A DNA stretch of 64,000 bases from Axinella damicornis (Eukaryota > Porifera > Demospongiae > Axinellida > Axinellidae): the NCBI GenBank assembly GCA_963931865.1, contig OZ007505.1:20043139-20107138 (forward strand), read 5' to 3'. Made by a program: the position numbers and the translations under genes. A model generated the notes under the pieces. That model worked only from the letters and a program-made list of their open reading frames with translations, was not told the DNA's origin and did no database searches. The first letter of the stretch is position 1. Each line of letters opens with the position of its first letter. Positions 10,630 to 22,600 of the stretch are shown here, piece by piece.

Positions 10630-13600
10630 TGTGTGTGTGTGACGGAAGTGGGATGTTCGTGGGGCGGTTACGCCCGACCTTCGTACTTCAATTTACTGAA
10701 CCTCAAACTCCACAATGAATGTTTGGCATGGGCTGGCTGCAATCTTCTAGAACAGGAGAGGCTACAAGTGGATGCAATCGGGGAGCTGCAGTTGAAGCGG
10801 ATGCAAGCGACGAGCAGCAGCCGAAGAGGACGCAATCGGGAGCTGTTGAAATCGGGGAAGAGCAGTTGAAGCAGACGGAAGCGGCGAGCAGCAGCTGAAG
10901 TGAACGGAAACGGGGAACAGCAGTTTGAAGCGGACGGAAACGGGGAACAGCAGTTTGAAGTGGACGGAAATGGGGAACAGCAGTTTTTGAAGCTCTGCAC
11001 AGAGCTGTCCGGTGCCGGATTACTTACTCACGCAGGCGAACGAGGGAGAATATCCTTGCTGCTGCTAGGGAATCCTTGCGTGAATATACTTAGCCTGACA
11101 CTATAATTAAGTATGTGGTAAGATGATGCAACGTGGTTCTACGGCTTCTGTTCTTTCTACGTAGTACATGTAGCTAGCTGGGAGAGCGAAGCTACTTGTA
11201 GACCCTGATCAAGTCAAGCGCTAAGAGCAAACTGGCAAGTCAAAACCCCCTTGCTCATGTCTTCTCCAGCTTGTGAGTATTCAGAGAGATTGCTAAGTAA
11301 TAATCAAGGTGACGGTTATGTGTTGTACCCACGCACTACTGCTGCTAGGGTATCCTTGCGTGAATATACTTACTATAATTAAGTATGTGGTAAGATGATG
11401 CAACGTGGTTCTACGGCTTCTGTTCTTTCTACGTAGTACATGTAGCTAGCTGGGAGAGCGAAGCTACTTGTAGACCTGATCAAGTCAAGCGCTAAGAGCA
11501 AACTGGCAAGTCAAAACCCCCTTGCTCATGTCTTCTCCAGCTTGTGAGTATTCAGAGAGATTGCTAAGTAATAATCAAGGTGACGGTTATGTGTTGTACC
11601 CACGCACTACTGCTGCTAGGGTATCCTTGCGTGAATATACTTACTATAATTAAGTATGTGGTAAGATGATGCAAGGTGGTTCTACGGCTTCTGTTCTTTC
11701 TACACACATCTGGACATGCGCTTGACATAACCGCACGCCAGCCTGAGTGAGCAAGTTTATTACTAGTGGAATGTGCGACATTGTGGGGCGAGCATGAGTG
11801 CATGTGCAGAATTAGCATGTGGAACAGTTGTACGTACAAGACTGTCATCAGAATGTGACTCTACATGAGAACAGCTCAGGTCACAGAATATCATATCAAA
11901 AGTACACTGTCCATATGCACAACACAGAGTGAGGCTAGCTGAAGCAGTCTAGCGGTGATATGTCAGGCACTGGTCCAGCACACCCTGTGCTCTGCAGGAC
12001 ACATACACGTAGCTACAGCTCTGAGGTCAATGAATAGGTAGGTCCACCAGCAGTGTTTGTCTTTGCTGTCGCCACGGGGAAGTACAGAGGTAGGTAGGTC
12101 ACGATCGATCTGTTGTCGCCATAGTCTAGGTGCCAGACTCTCGCGCACGGCGGAGATATACGGTACGACGTCCAGAAATGAATGCAAATTTTTCGTACGC
12201 TATATTGCACGCGCCGGATTTACGGTACGGGAGACAGATTGACATCATACATACATATACGTTGTACAGCGCCATATAGTACTGTGCGCAAGACTACGAC
12301 TAGTGTGGGGCTCGCTCACGCTCGCCCAATTACTGTGTCAATTATTCAGCTCTGTAGTCACATGTATACCGTATTTCGTTGACATTTCAATTGTACAGAC
12401 TCCAGGGAAGGGCCCGAGTATAAAAATGTTGTCTAGGTAATTACCGTTTGGGAGATAATTATGAAGCCGGATGCAACTGCTTGTCGCAAGAATCTTGGCT
12501 TACACGAGGGAGAAACAATTCTCGCACAGCGCATACATACTCACCAGGAAGGGAAAACTGGTGATTCACGCCCTGCAATGGATAAAGCTCTGATGCTAGG
12601 TGATGATTTACGTAGCTGTTGGGGTAGCGTTGTGGCAAAAAATGATGCTGAAAATTGATCGTGTTACTGCTTAGCTTACCGACATTCTTTTCTGTACTTT
12701 GTCATAAGTGGACTTATGTGCTTACGAAAAGTACTGGTATTTGTGGGCTTTATGTTTAGGGGAATTGGCCAGAGTGTGCTACACCTCTCTCTTGTTTTTG
12801 GCCCATATGGGAATTTAACCTGTTAAAACGAGGGGCAACCGCACTCCTGGTAGCCGCGGTTAAACGGTAGCACAAGCTAAGTGTGACAGTTTGTTCCAAT
12901 TATCACACATCACGTGAGTACCATGATAGCTATATACAGGGAAGATCAGAAATTATTTTAGAGTGCTCTCAAGTACCATTCATAAAGTAAGTAGCCTCGT
13001 TGCAACCTGCCGTAGCGCAATCTAAGTATTCAAATTAATGCACATGCCACGTGACAACCGCGCTCAGTCGATCGCGAGCAATGGCGACCAAAAGGAAGAC
13101 AAGACATTATTACAGCACTCACAACTTCAACAGCACGGTGAGTTTTGCCATGTAAGCGTCAGTGAACGACAGCGATCATGGCCGTGTGGTCAGAATATTC
13201 GTGTGCCTTTCCCGAGGGCTGTACTGTCACCGGAAGTCGAAGAGAGCGCTCGAGCAATGGTGGCCAACGGCGAGACAAAAGCGTTCATATCTCTACCACC
13301 AAGGTGATTTTCAGCACAATATTTTGTGTCACTGCATCATAGCGATCACGACGGTGTAGTCAGAATCTTTGTAGGCCATTCGGAAATAGTCAAACGTTTA
13401 TTAATTATTATTTACATTACGCGGCACAATTTTTCCCCTACCAGGAGTGTAATAAGCTTGGGTGTTATTACTTTGATTATGTGGCTGAGTTGCTAACTGC
13501 CAATACCTCATGTACTAATGTTGTCATCTACAGCAGAAATTGAATTTGAAAAGTCACCCGAGTTGCATGACCAGGAACATGGAGTTGAAAATGTGCCCGA

Positions 13601-16600
13601 GTTGAACATACAGGAAGATCGAATGCAAGGTGTTGTTTCTGAAGGTAATAATTAATTGTAATCATTGTTTTGCATATGGAATTAACACAAGCTCTCCTTT
13701 TATTTGTTATGCAGGTCTTCATCTTAAAGCTAAGGGAGACACTGGCAAACTTTTGTGTTCAGTTTCATATTATCCGTATTGTAAACCAGAAGTTCTATCC
13801 AAACCTGAATGGATGACATTTGTCGATGAGGATTTAGAAGGACCACATATAATGCTGTGTAAGATGCAAAAGGGAACACGAGTAGCTGATGCTCTACCAG
13901 TGTTTCAGCATTCGAGATGTGTCGTAGCAGTGGTTATTAACTGTGAAGACAGCTATCACCTAACTCCTGAACAACTGCACGAAATTACTGTTGGAGATAT
14001 TCCATTCATTGTAGTGCCAGCATCTGAAGGAAAGAAACTTAATGACATACTGGAAAACAGTGAAGTTGGTGATGTCTTAGTGAAGATTGAGATTGAGAGT
14101 GGAGTAGACAGTGCTGTTAATGTGCAGCAGTTGCAGCCCATGATGGAGAGACACCCTACAGAACACGATTCACAAACAGAATCACCAAGTAGACAGTCAA
14201 GTTATGTCTCAGGTATGTGCAGTAGTTTAAATTTCACCTACCTTCCTAACTCAGTCACTAGGGTTAACTGAATACAGGGATTAGACGATACAGCTGAACA
14301 CAGTACAAACTAGCAAACCGACCTTTTAATTTAAGTATTTCAGTATTGCATCATGATGTAACGACAGGACTTACATAAGTTTCAAAACAGTGCAGCTTCA
14401 CTTACGGATCTTCCGGAGCTTTGTTTGTAACGTAAATCTGGTGCAGTTGTGGAAATGGCATCATTTTTAAAGATGTGTACCGCAATTTGAGGAGAAGCAG
14501 AAGTTGATTCTGATCGATAACTTACCTAAATCAATATTGTGATTACGAACATTTCCCCTTCAGGTTCACTAAGCGGATTATCAAGTGGATATAAAATTAA
14601 CTGGTTGCAGGATGTGCTTCAGCGATACCTATTTGAAGATGGTAATCCAACACAAATATCTTCTGCGCAACCACAGTATTTTGTGATGATCATATCTGCT
14701 TTTGAGAATTATGTGAAAGAGGTAGGTATATATTTACTTAGACTAAAAGCAGCATTGATTTACGACCACACCCTTTGGCCCACGCTATGTATCTCAAGAA
14801 AATAGGCTTCAAATATACATCCCTGTATACGTAAGTAATGTACAAACAGAGGGCAAAGAAATAATTAATGAGTGTCTCGCAGAGCTGAATTGTCAAATAT
14901 TTATACAGTAGTCGCGCATTATTAGGCACATGCGCCTATAACTCCACAGGAAGGAAACGCCTATAAGCGAGATGCACCTAATTATGAATGACATTCCTCG
15001 AATAGGAAGTGCGCTTCAATTCGCTTTTTCCACTCGTCCGTTGGATCGAAATTGGCAGTTTCTGGAAGAAGACTGCTGCAGCGCTTAACAGCAAGTACCT
15101 GGGACGAGAGTTGAACCTGCACCTAACAGTGAACATGTGCCTATAAGTGAGCTGCACCTAATAACGTGCAACACGGCACCTCCTTTCGATCGAGTTAACC
15201 ACTTCCCAAGATAGCAACATTCTTTTCAGAAACTGATTGAAGCATTCGGAATTATTTTATACAACATTCAGCTTACTGTAACACCAGGGCTGTAGCCGCG
15301 AGATCTGAAGTGGTCAGGCGGAACAGCAGTGTTGGCTTACCGGCGGTGCAAAGAAATGCGCGTGAAGCGCGCTGTTGTAGGGGGTCTGGGGGTACCCCCC
15401 AAGGAAACTTTTTGGATTTCTGGCCTTCTGAGGTGGTTTCTGACGGTAAGAATGCTGCGACCGGGGTCTATATAGACCTGCAGCTGTGGGCACAGTGCTT
15501 GCTATAGCTATAGCTAGCTAGAGCATATGGCTATCTATGGCTACAGTGACACGTCGCATGCAGACTCACTCAGCGCTTCCTGTTCGTTATACTGCAGGAA
15601 CGGCCAGCTAGCTATTAAACCACTGGCTCTGCACGGAGCACAGCACAGGTTTGACTTACCAAAAGTTCGCTTGGGAAACTCAAAGTTCTTGGGATGATGG
15701 GGCTCATCAGAAAGACTAGGAAGTGACTGTTTCAAGCTATTCGCAGCCATCTTCATATCAATCATAAGCGTAAGCAAAAATGGTGGTCTGCTGCACGTGC
15801 CGTGTGTGCACAATAATATTGTCATTGTCGCTAAATTTTTTTTAAAGGTTCCCCGGTTGAAACCAGACCAACCGTACTGGCGGCTATGGCCCTGAGTTAC
15901 ACTGCCGCACAGACTTTCGCTCATTGCTTGAGCGCTCTCTTTGACTTTCGTTGCCGGCACAGCTCTCACGAAAGGACGGTCCACAAACATTCTGACCACA
16001 CAGTTGTGATCACTGTTGTTCACTGATGCTTAGCTAGCTATGTGCCAAAAGTCATCGTGCTGGCGAATTAAGCACCAAGCAGCAGATATTAGAGTTCGTT
16101 ACTGGACTGCATACATGCCCATGCTTTCTAAAAATTGGCAACACCCTCCGAAATTGTAGGCAGGCTTCACAGCTACTAATGCGTATATAATAAGTGGGCA
16201 TGGCCCACGTGATATTACTATTGGGGCGAGCCTGAGCGAGCCCCACACTAGCATGACTTCATTGTGCTGTGCGTTTGTATGTTTGTGTGTTTGGTTGGAT
16301 CTTGCAATTACCGTAAATTTTAAATCATGCAGCGAATTTCACTTGCACATGCATAATAATATTCAACAAACCCTACGCACTTCAAGGAATAGTTATTCAC
16401 TAGTGTCATAGTTTCTGTGGCCTATTATGCTCATTGCCCGGTCACATTCTGATGACTGTCATGTGAATGCAACTGCTCCTTGCATGTCCTGCACACGCAT
16501 GCATTTTGTTCAGGCTCGCCCGCCAATGTCCTGCATTCCACTATAGTTGTTATTATTATTATTCTGTTCCCTCGACTTGCTGGGCTCTAACTGCTCCCAC

Positions 16601-19600
16601 GGGTAATTGTAATTTCAGTAATCCTAGGTAGATATATGTTGTAACCACACCCACCAATTAATGGAGACCCTACAAGGTGAGGCGACTTCTTTCTAAGTCC
16701 ATCCAGAAATAGCCCTCCCACTGCCAACCAAGGCCAGCCTTTAACCCTTTAACCGATGAAGCCGTCTGTAGACGGCATGAGCACATGCGTGTCACTCTTA
16801 GCGAAAATCCAAAAAATTCATTTTTTAACGTAGCGCTACGAAAACCGTTCTGAGCATGCTCAGAAGGTTGCTAAACACGTGGTAAATTCTAGAACATTCT
16901 ACGGCATCGGTTACTAAGGGGTATTGCGCAATGATGCAAAAAGTACAAAAATTCCAAGATGGCGAACATGTAGATTGTAAGCGGTGTTCTTGAACAGCTG
17001 GATAACGTCGATTACGACCTTGATGATGGATAAAACAGCGATATTGAACGAGAAGGAGTCCGTAGCTACCTTCCTAGGGCTGGCTTGGGCGGTTTTGAGG
17101 ACGGGGATCGAGACCAGAGAAGACAATGGAGACGAAAACATGGACGCGATGGAGACGATAAAGAAATGGCTACTATCCCTCCCCATAGTCGGGACCAGGA
17201 TGATCTGGACGCTGCCTCAAGTAAGTCTATGCTTCTTGAACCTAAAAATATAGTTTAGTAGTCCGTGAATGTCTAGGAAAGAAATGGCAATATTGTAAGT
17301 GTGACTGTATTCTGTATACAGTGTGAAGAGTACACGGAGCAGTCCTTCCCCTTCCTCTCAAGGCTCTGCCAGTTCCTCTGTGTTTGTAGAAGGTCTGCAT
17401 GAGCAATCCAGTCCGTTCCTATCATGGATCAGCCTGCTCAGACCCTTCCCCTCATGGATCTGCCAGCTCCTCTCTAGATCATGCGTCAAGTCACCCCGGG
17501 ACGTCCGTCCTGAAAGACGAGGACCAAACGACGACATGCACAAGGACGGGGCGAGGACATGGACTCGGTGCATTATATGGTGATCAGCAGGGGGGGGGGG
17601 GGGGGGGGGGTGGTGCAAGGGGAGGGGAGAGCCAATGTAAACAGTTGACTGTCCGCCTATACAAATGACCAGTGCATTTCACGGGGTTCCTACGAGAAAG
17701 AAGAAAGGGACACTGCCGCCTTTCTCTTCAAAAGTAGCAAAGCCAGGTCCTCCTGTTCATGATAGTATGTTGTATGGGCCTTTGCAAGGTCTTTTGTTTG
17801 ACTAGGAATTGCTGGTAGTTGAGACAGCTAGGTATACGCAACGCAAGACGCGCCGTTATGGAAGGCCACAGTCTAACGTCACTGTTGATGAAATGGTGTT
17901 GTTTGGAGGTATATATATTCTGTCATGCACACACAAACATGCAGGTTAGTGACATTCCAGTGCAGAAGAATGACTGGCAGTGTGGGCTATTGTCGTTCAC
18001 ATCTATTCCTTGGATTTGAGGGCGTGTGCAGTCTTCTTCGAAACACTGGTTCTGACACTTGTCTTTGTGATGCTCCTGTCTGCTCTCTTGGACTGCTGGA
18101 GTCATATGAGGGGCTCTTGAGGATAGCATAACAATACACAAGTGTTTATTTCTTGAAAATGCTTGCATGGTGTGCTGTTACAATGGCAATAATAAAATAA
18201 TAATAATTATTTTTATCAAATTTTTTGAAAATTCCCATTTACCTGGATTTTTACCGTGCGCGTAACTGCTAGGGCTCTAAGAATGACATCATAATGTGTA
18301 TAAATAGCTCTGCTAGCAAAAAATGCCTGGTTGCTACGGAGTTGGACGCATAGCGGCGCTGCTATGGATTTAAGTAAACGCTGTTCAATTTCCTCGTTAA
18401 AACGCAAATTAATTTATCGGTTAAAGGGTTAAACAGCCGAGCACAGACATGGTGATGCTGTATGTACCCTTCGTGGGTGAACCCACCCACGTCCCCCTTT
18501 CTGCTCACACAGAACCTATCTCCCAGGGACATTGCCACAAAGGGATATCATGAAGCTGAAAACCTCATGATGCATTTATGTGCTATGGGCCCTAATGAGT
18601 TAATTAATTAACTTAACACTAATCATGTTGCAGTTGTTCTGTTTATTGAATATTAAATTTTGTGCATCTACGTAGGTGAAAGCGAGGAAAAGTCGAGACA
18701 TTAGAGGTGGTGTTTCTGTCCTGATAAGCCACATGGATCGGATGTTTGAGGAGAACTTTCCGTTTTACATCGCAGTTGCATATTACATACATTTGTAAGT
18801 TCATTGTCACCCCCATTGTTTGTAAATGTGTGTTCAGGTTGCTTACATTTGACTCTTTTGGATGGAGCATTGTGGCAATAGCTAGCTAGTAGTAAATTGC
18901 AGCCAGTTATGGCATCTCCTAAAAGTTTGGCAGGTTTATTCATAAGCCTTGCCGAAATAATTGGACGTATAGTATGCAAAAGTATTATTTAATTAATTAG
19001 AAGTGTTACTTGTGGTTGGTGGTTGGTGTTTGTAGAAGTGTTACCAGTAGATCAGCTACGTAGCTGTAAATTTCTTTCATCTTGATACAGACTGTGACAC
19101 TCCATACTTTCGACTAGCACCTGCGTCGGAATTTCACCATGCGACCTTGGTTATTCACACTCAAGGGTTTTTCTTTTGAGGACTGTTCAGCCTAGCCATA
19201 ACATGCTTCCGTCATGCCCTAGTGGTTCCGATGGTGTGTCTCCAAACAGTAGATTCGAGTTACTGGCAGTAGAGATTTTTGGTGAATGGTTTGCTGGAAT
19301 TGGTTTAACCAGCGTACAATGGCTACAATGTGTAATGATGTTTAGTCTGCATGTTGACTACCCTCCCTGCTTAAACACCCTGTGGTGAGTGTCTTCAAAT
19401 CATCACGTATTCTATAGCCTGTGAATTGTTTGTGGCTAGTTGTAGTTGTAGAAAAATAGTCAGCCTGTCATGCCCCTCCTAAAATGTTGACACACGTCTG
19501 AACCATGCACACAGTCTTCACATTGTCTCCTGTCACTAACGATGCAAGTTATCTCTCTGCAATTCTGAAGTACCAGTAAATTTCTGGTGGGTAGATCACA

Positions 19601-22600
19601 AGCTAACATTGTTCATATAGTTACAACAGAGTCATCATCCAATCTCACCACACCCACGCATGTGGTCAAGCATAATCAAATGAAAGCCCATAGTGTACAA
19701 AATGGGACAGGAGACTATGCTAGTAGTATAGTTGTCTGTGGTAATCATATAGTGTACACTTATACTTAATTGCAGGAAACGAACAGATTTCATGATCAGT
19801 GCCAGTGTTGTATTGGACGAGTTCATCAGCAAGTGCATTAAACAACTGGAAGAAATGGATACTCAGAAGTTGGCAACTGCACTTACAGCTTTCATTGACA
19901 GGCTAGTGTTACATCTACATGGCTAATGTGTTTGTTGAATATTAGAGAAACCTCACTAATTTCATTGCCAACAGAATATTATAGCTAGCTAGCTAGCTAG
20001 CTAAGTGGCAATGCATTCTGTCCAGCAATGAGTTGGTGAATACCGTAAGTAACACGTCTACGAGGGCTGTATCTGATTTACAATCACGACACCCGAAGGG
20101 CGCGCAGCGGCCAAGGGTGGAGTGATTGTAAATCAGATACTGCTGAGTAAGCTTGTTATAACTATTTTGTGTCATGTTGAGTAGGCTAGGGCTTCCCAGG
20201 TGCAAGCATGAATCTGCTTGTCTACTTAGTTGGAAACAGAATCCCTGTAAGTGTGCAACCACAGTGCTAAAACGAGTTGTAACACTGACTGCATGCAGTG
20301 TTACAACCGATTTGTAGCACTGGCGCTGCCTTTGATCTGCCCACGCAACATGACACAAAGGTAGCTACCTAATATTATTTGTGGCGAATTGGAAAAAAAA
20401 TGGCTAAATTATGAACCTGCATGCAAGCAGTATGTGATGTCACATGCATATACAGTGCATTAATTGGGGTACATTAATTGGGGTAAGCTGTAAGCCAGCC
20501 GCATTAGAAGCAGCCTGGGAAGGAAGCTAGCTGTATGGTACAAACTGGTGGATGCATATACACACATTGAGAGTAGGACCTGACGCATCATGATGCAAAC
20601 ACAATAAAATTTATACCCTCCAAATCTAGCTGTTGGCCAATTTGCTAAAATTAGTAGCTACCCAACAAATAATAGCTATGTTAGTGTTTACCCTGGAGGA
20701 TAGCCAGAGTGTTCTGTGGTACGTATACAGTCAGTCCGATGATGTTGAACCATAAACTTGCTTAACAAATATCAGATGTCTTCCACAGTGTTGTCCCACG
20801 TACTGTAGCTATAGCTAGTGGGATAGCTAGTCTGCCAAGGAAAATTTCACCTAAGTTGGAGAACTGTTAATTAACCCTTTACCACCCACAGATTATGGAG
20901 GTCAGTTTTTTAGCTTGTTATTTACTTAAACATAGCTACCCTAGATAAGGTTCCCATCAGTTTTCATGCAGGCTTAAAACTTCACACAGAACTGCACACA
21001 GCCATGCTTTCCACATTCGTGATTCTGACCGCACCCACTCATTAACATGTATGCGATCAAGATGCTTGAGTGATGGTAACTAGCTCTAGCAGAAAAATGA
21101 GCCTTGAACACTGGAATTCGAGGCTCTGCAAGGTGAGACCACTGTTTTCTCGGCCCATTTATGCTTAAAACCCAAGATTTGGCCTACCCGGCTCCAACCA
21201 AGGGTTGTTCAAAGCTGAGCCCAGACACGGCCATGCTGTTTGCACCCTTCGGGTGCACCCACCCACCTCCCCCTGCCCCGCCCTTTCTGCTGGCGCAGAG
21301 CCTATCTCCCAAGGACATTGCCGGATGTGACATCATGAAGCTGAAAGTCTCATGATGCCATATGACGTCATTGGGTGGGAAAGGGCTAAAATAATTTTTC
21401 TTCCTACTCAACCAATGGCAATGAACTAAAGTGTTCTTTCTGCGTTTTGTGTTCTGGTATCCATGGAGTTTGCTCTGCTATCACCGAACAAAGACCCCTG
21501 AGTTGACAGCAAACCAGTGGGGTCAGGAAACGTCCAACAGCATGAAACCTATTCTGCGTAGCATAATATATAGAAGAGGGCAGTACCGTAGATCCGGAAA
21601 TTTTCGCGTTAAATATATTTCGCCTTTTAATTTTTCACATTGTTTTATTTTCGTCGCTCAAGCACACCAACGAAAATTAAACCACGTGAAAATTTTGTTC
21701 ACGCGTACGCGTAGCGCGTACATGGAACTGCCATTGGCTACTTACCTCGAAAGATTTCACCCATTTGTCTTGGTCCGCGGTTCCAACTGCCTTCAGAAGT
21801 TCGCTTCCATGATCGTGCGCTTGGGCTCAGCGATCTTCCAGGATCGGGAACACCATTGACAGGTTTCTGGTAGCGCAGCAGAGCCATACTTCTACTTTGA
21901 TTCACGAAAACTCACACGTTAAGTAGAATCATAAATTTATTCGACGTTGAAAATATTTCGCGTTTTCAATTTTCGTCGTAATGCAATATCGACGAAAATT
22001 AATTACGGCGAAAATTTCCCCATCTACGGTATATTTAGACAAGCTAGGTTCACTATGTGACTTTCACACGTGTAGTCTAAGATTTTGGACAAATAAGTAC
22101 ATCCAAACGTTCAGGCATGGTAGTAAAGACTGGGACCAGTACTTTCCTTGGCAAACCCAACAGTATTCATCATGAAGCATAGATACGTAGTGTTCCAAAT
22201 TTTCGCCATGGGAATGTTGATGCTGACTTTTGTTTGCCGTCTACTAGCATAAGTGCCACACCCAAACCTATGAAGGTAGGGGTACCTACCTCACTATAGC
22301 TACAAAGCAACCCCCTGGAGATAGTAGATTTTGTCTGCTTTTCGAGTCATGTGCTGAGACTATGAAAATTGCAATGTGAGTACTGTGGTTCAAAAAATGA
22401 AGAAGCATTGCAAAACCCGGAGCAGTTCCACACGGAATAGCCCACATTTTCTTCGCATTTTGCTTCACCATTCAATGGTCATCCATGCAGGATTCCGCTA
22501 GGGGTAGCAAAGGGCGAAGGTTTGCAAGAACTGTGACCTGATTTTGTTCTGTTTTCTGGGTCGCTTATGAAACAAACTCTCTCAAATGCCCCTGAGTAGT

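Noticed and set aside
10516..10869. 117-codon ORF with a long Cys-Val run
   Set aside because: It is the (GT)n microsatellite read as codons.
12461..12658. 65-codon ORF (MKPDATACRKNLGLHEGE) as a gene
   Set aside because: No homology that I recognise, no splice signals, AT-rich surroundings; could be a repeat fragment.
15541..16023. 160-codon minus-strand ORF as a gene
   Set aside because: It lies in a DNA transposon relic whose second copy (41963-42548) does not keep the same frame open.
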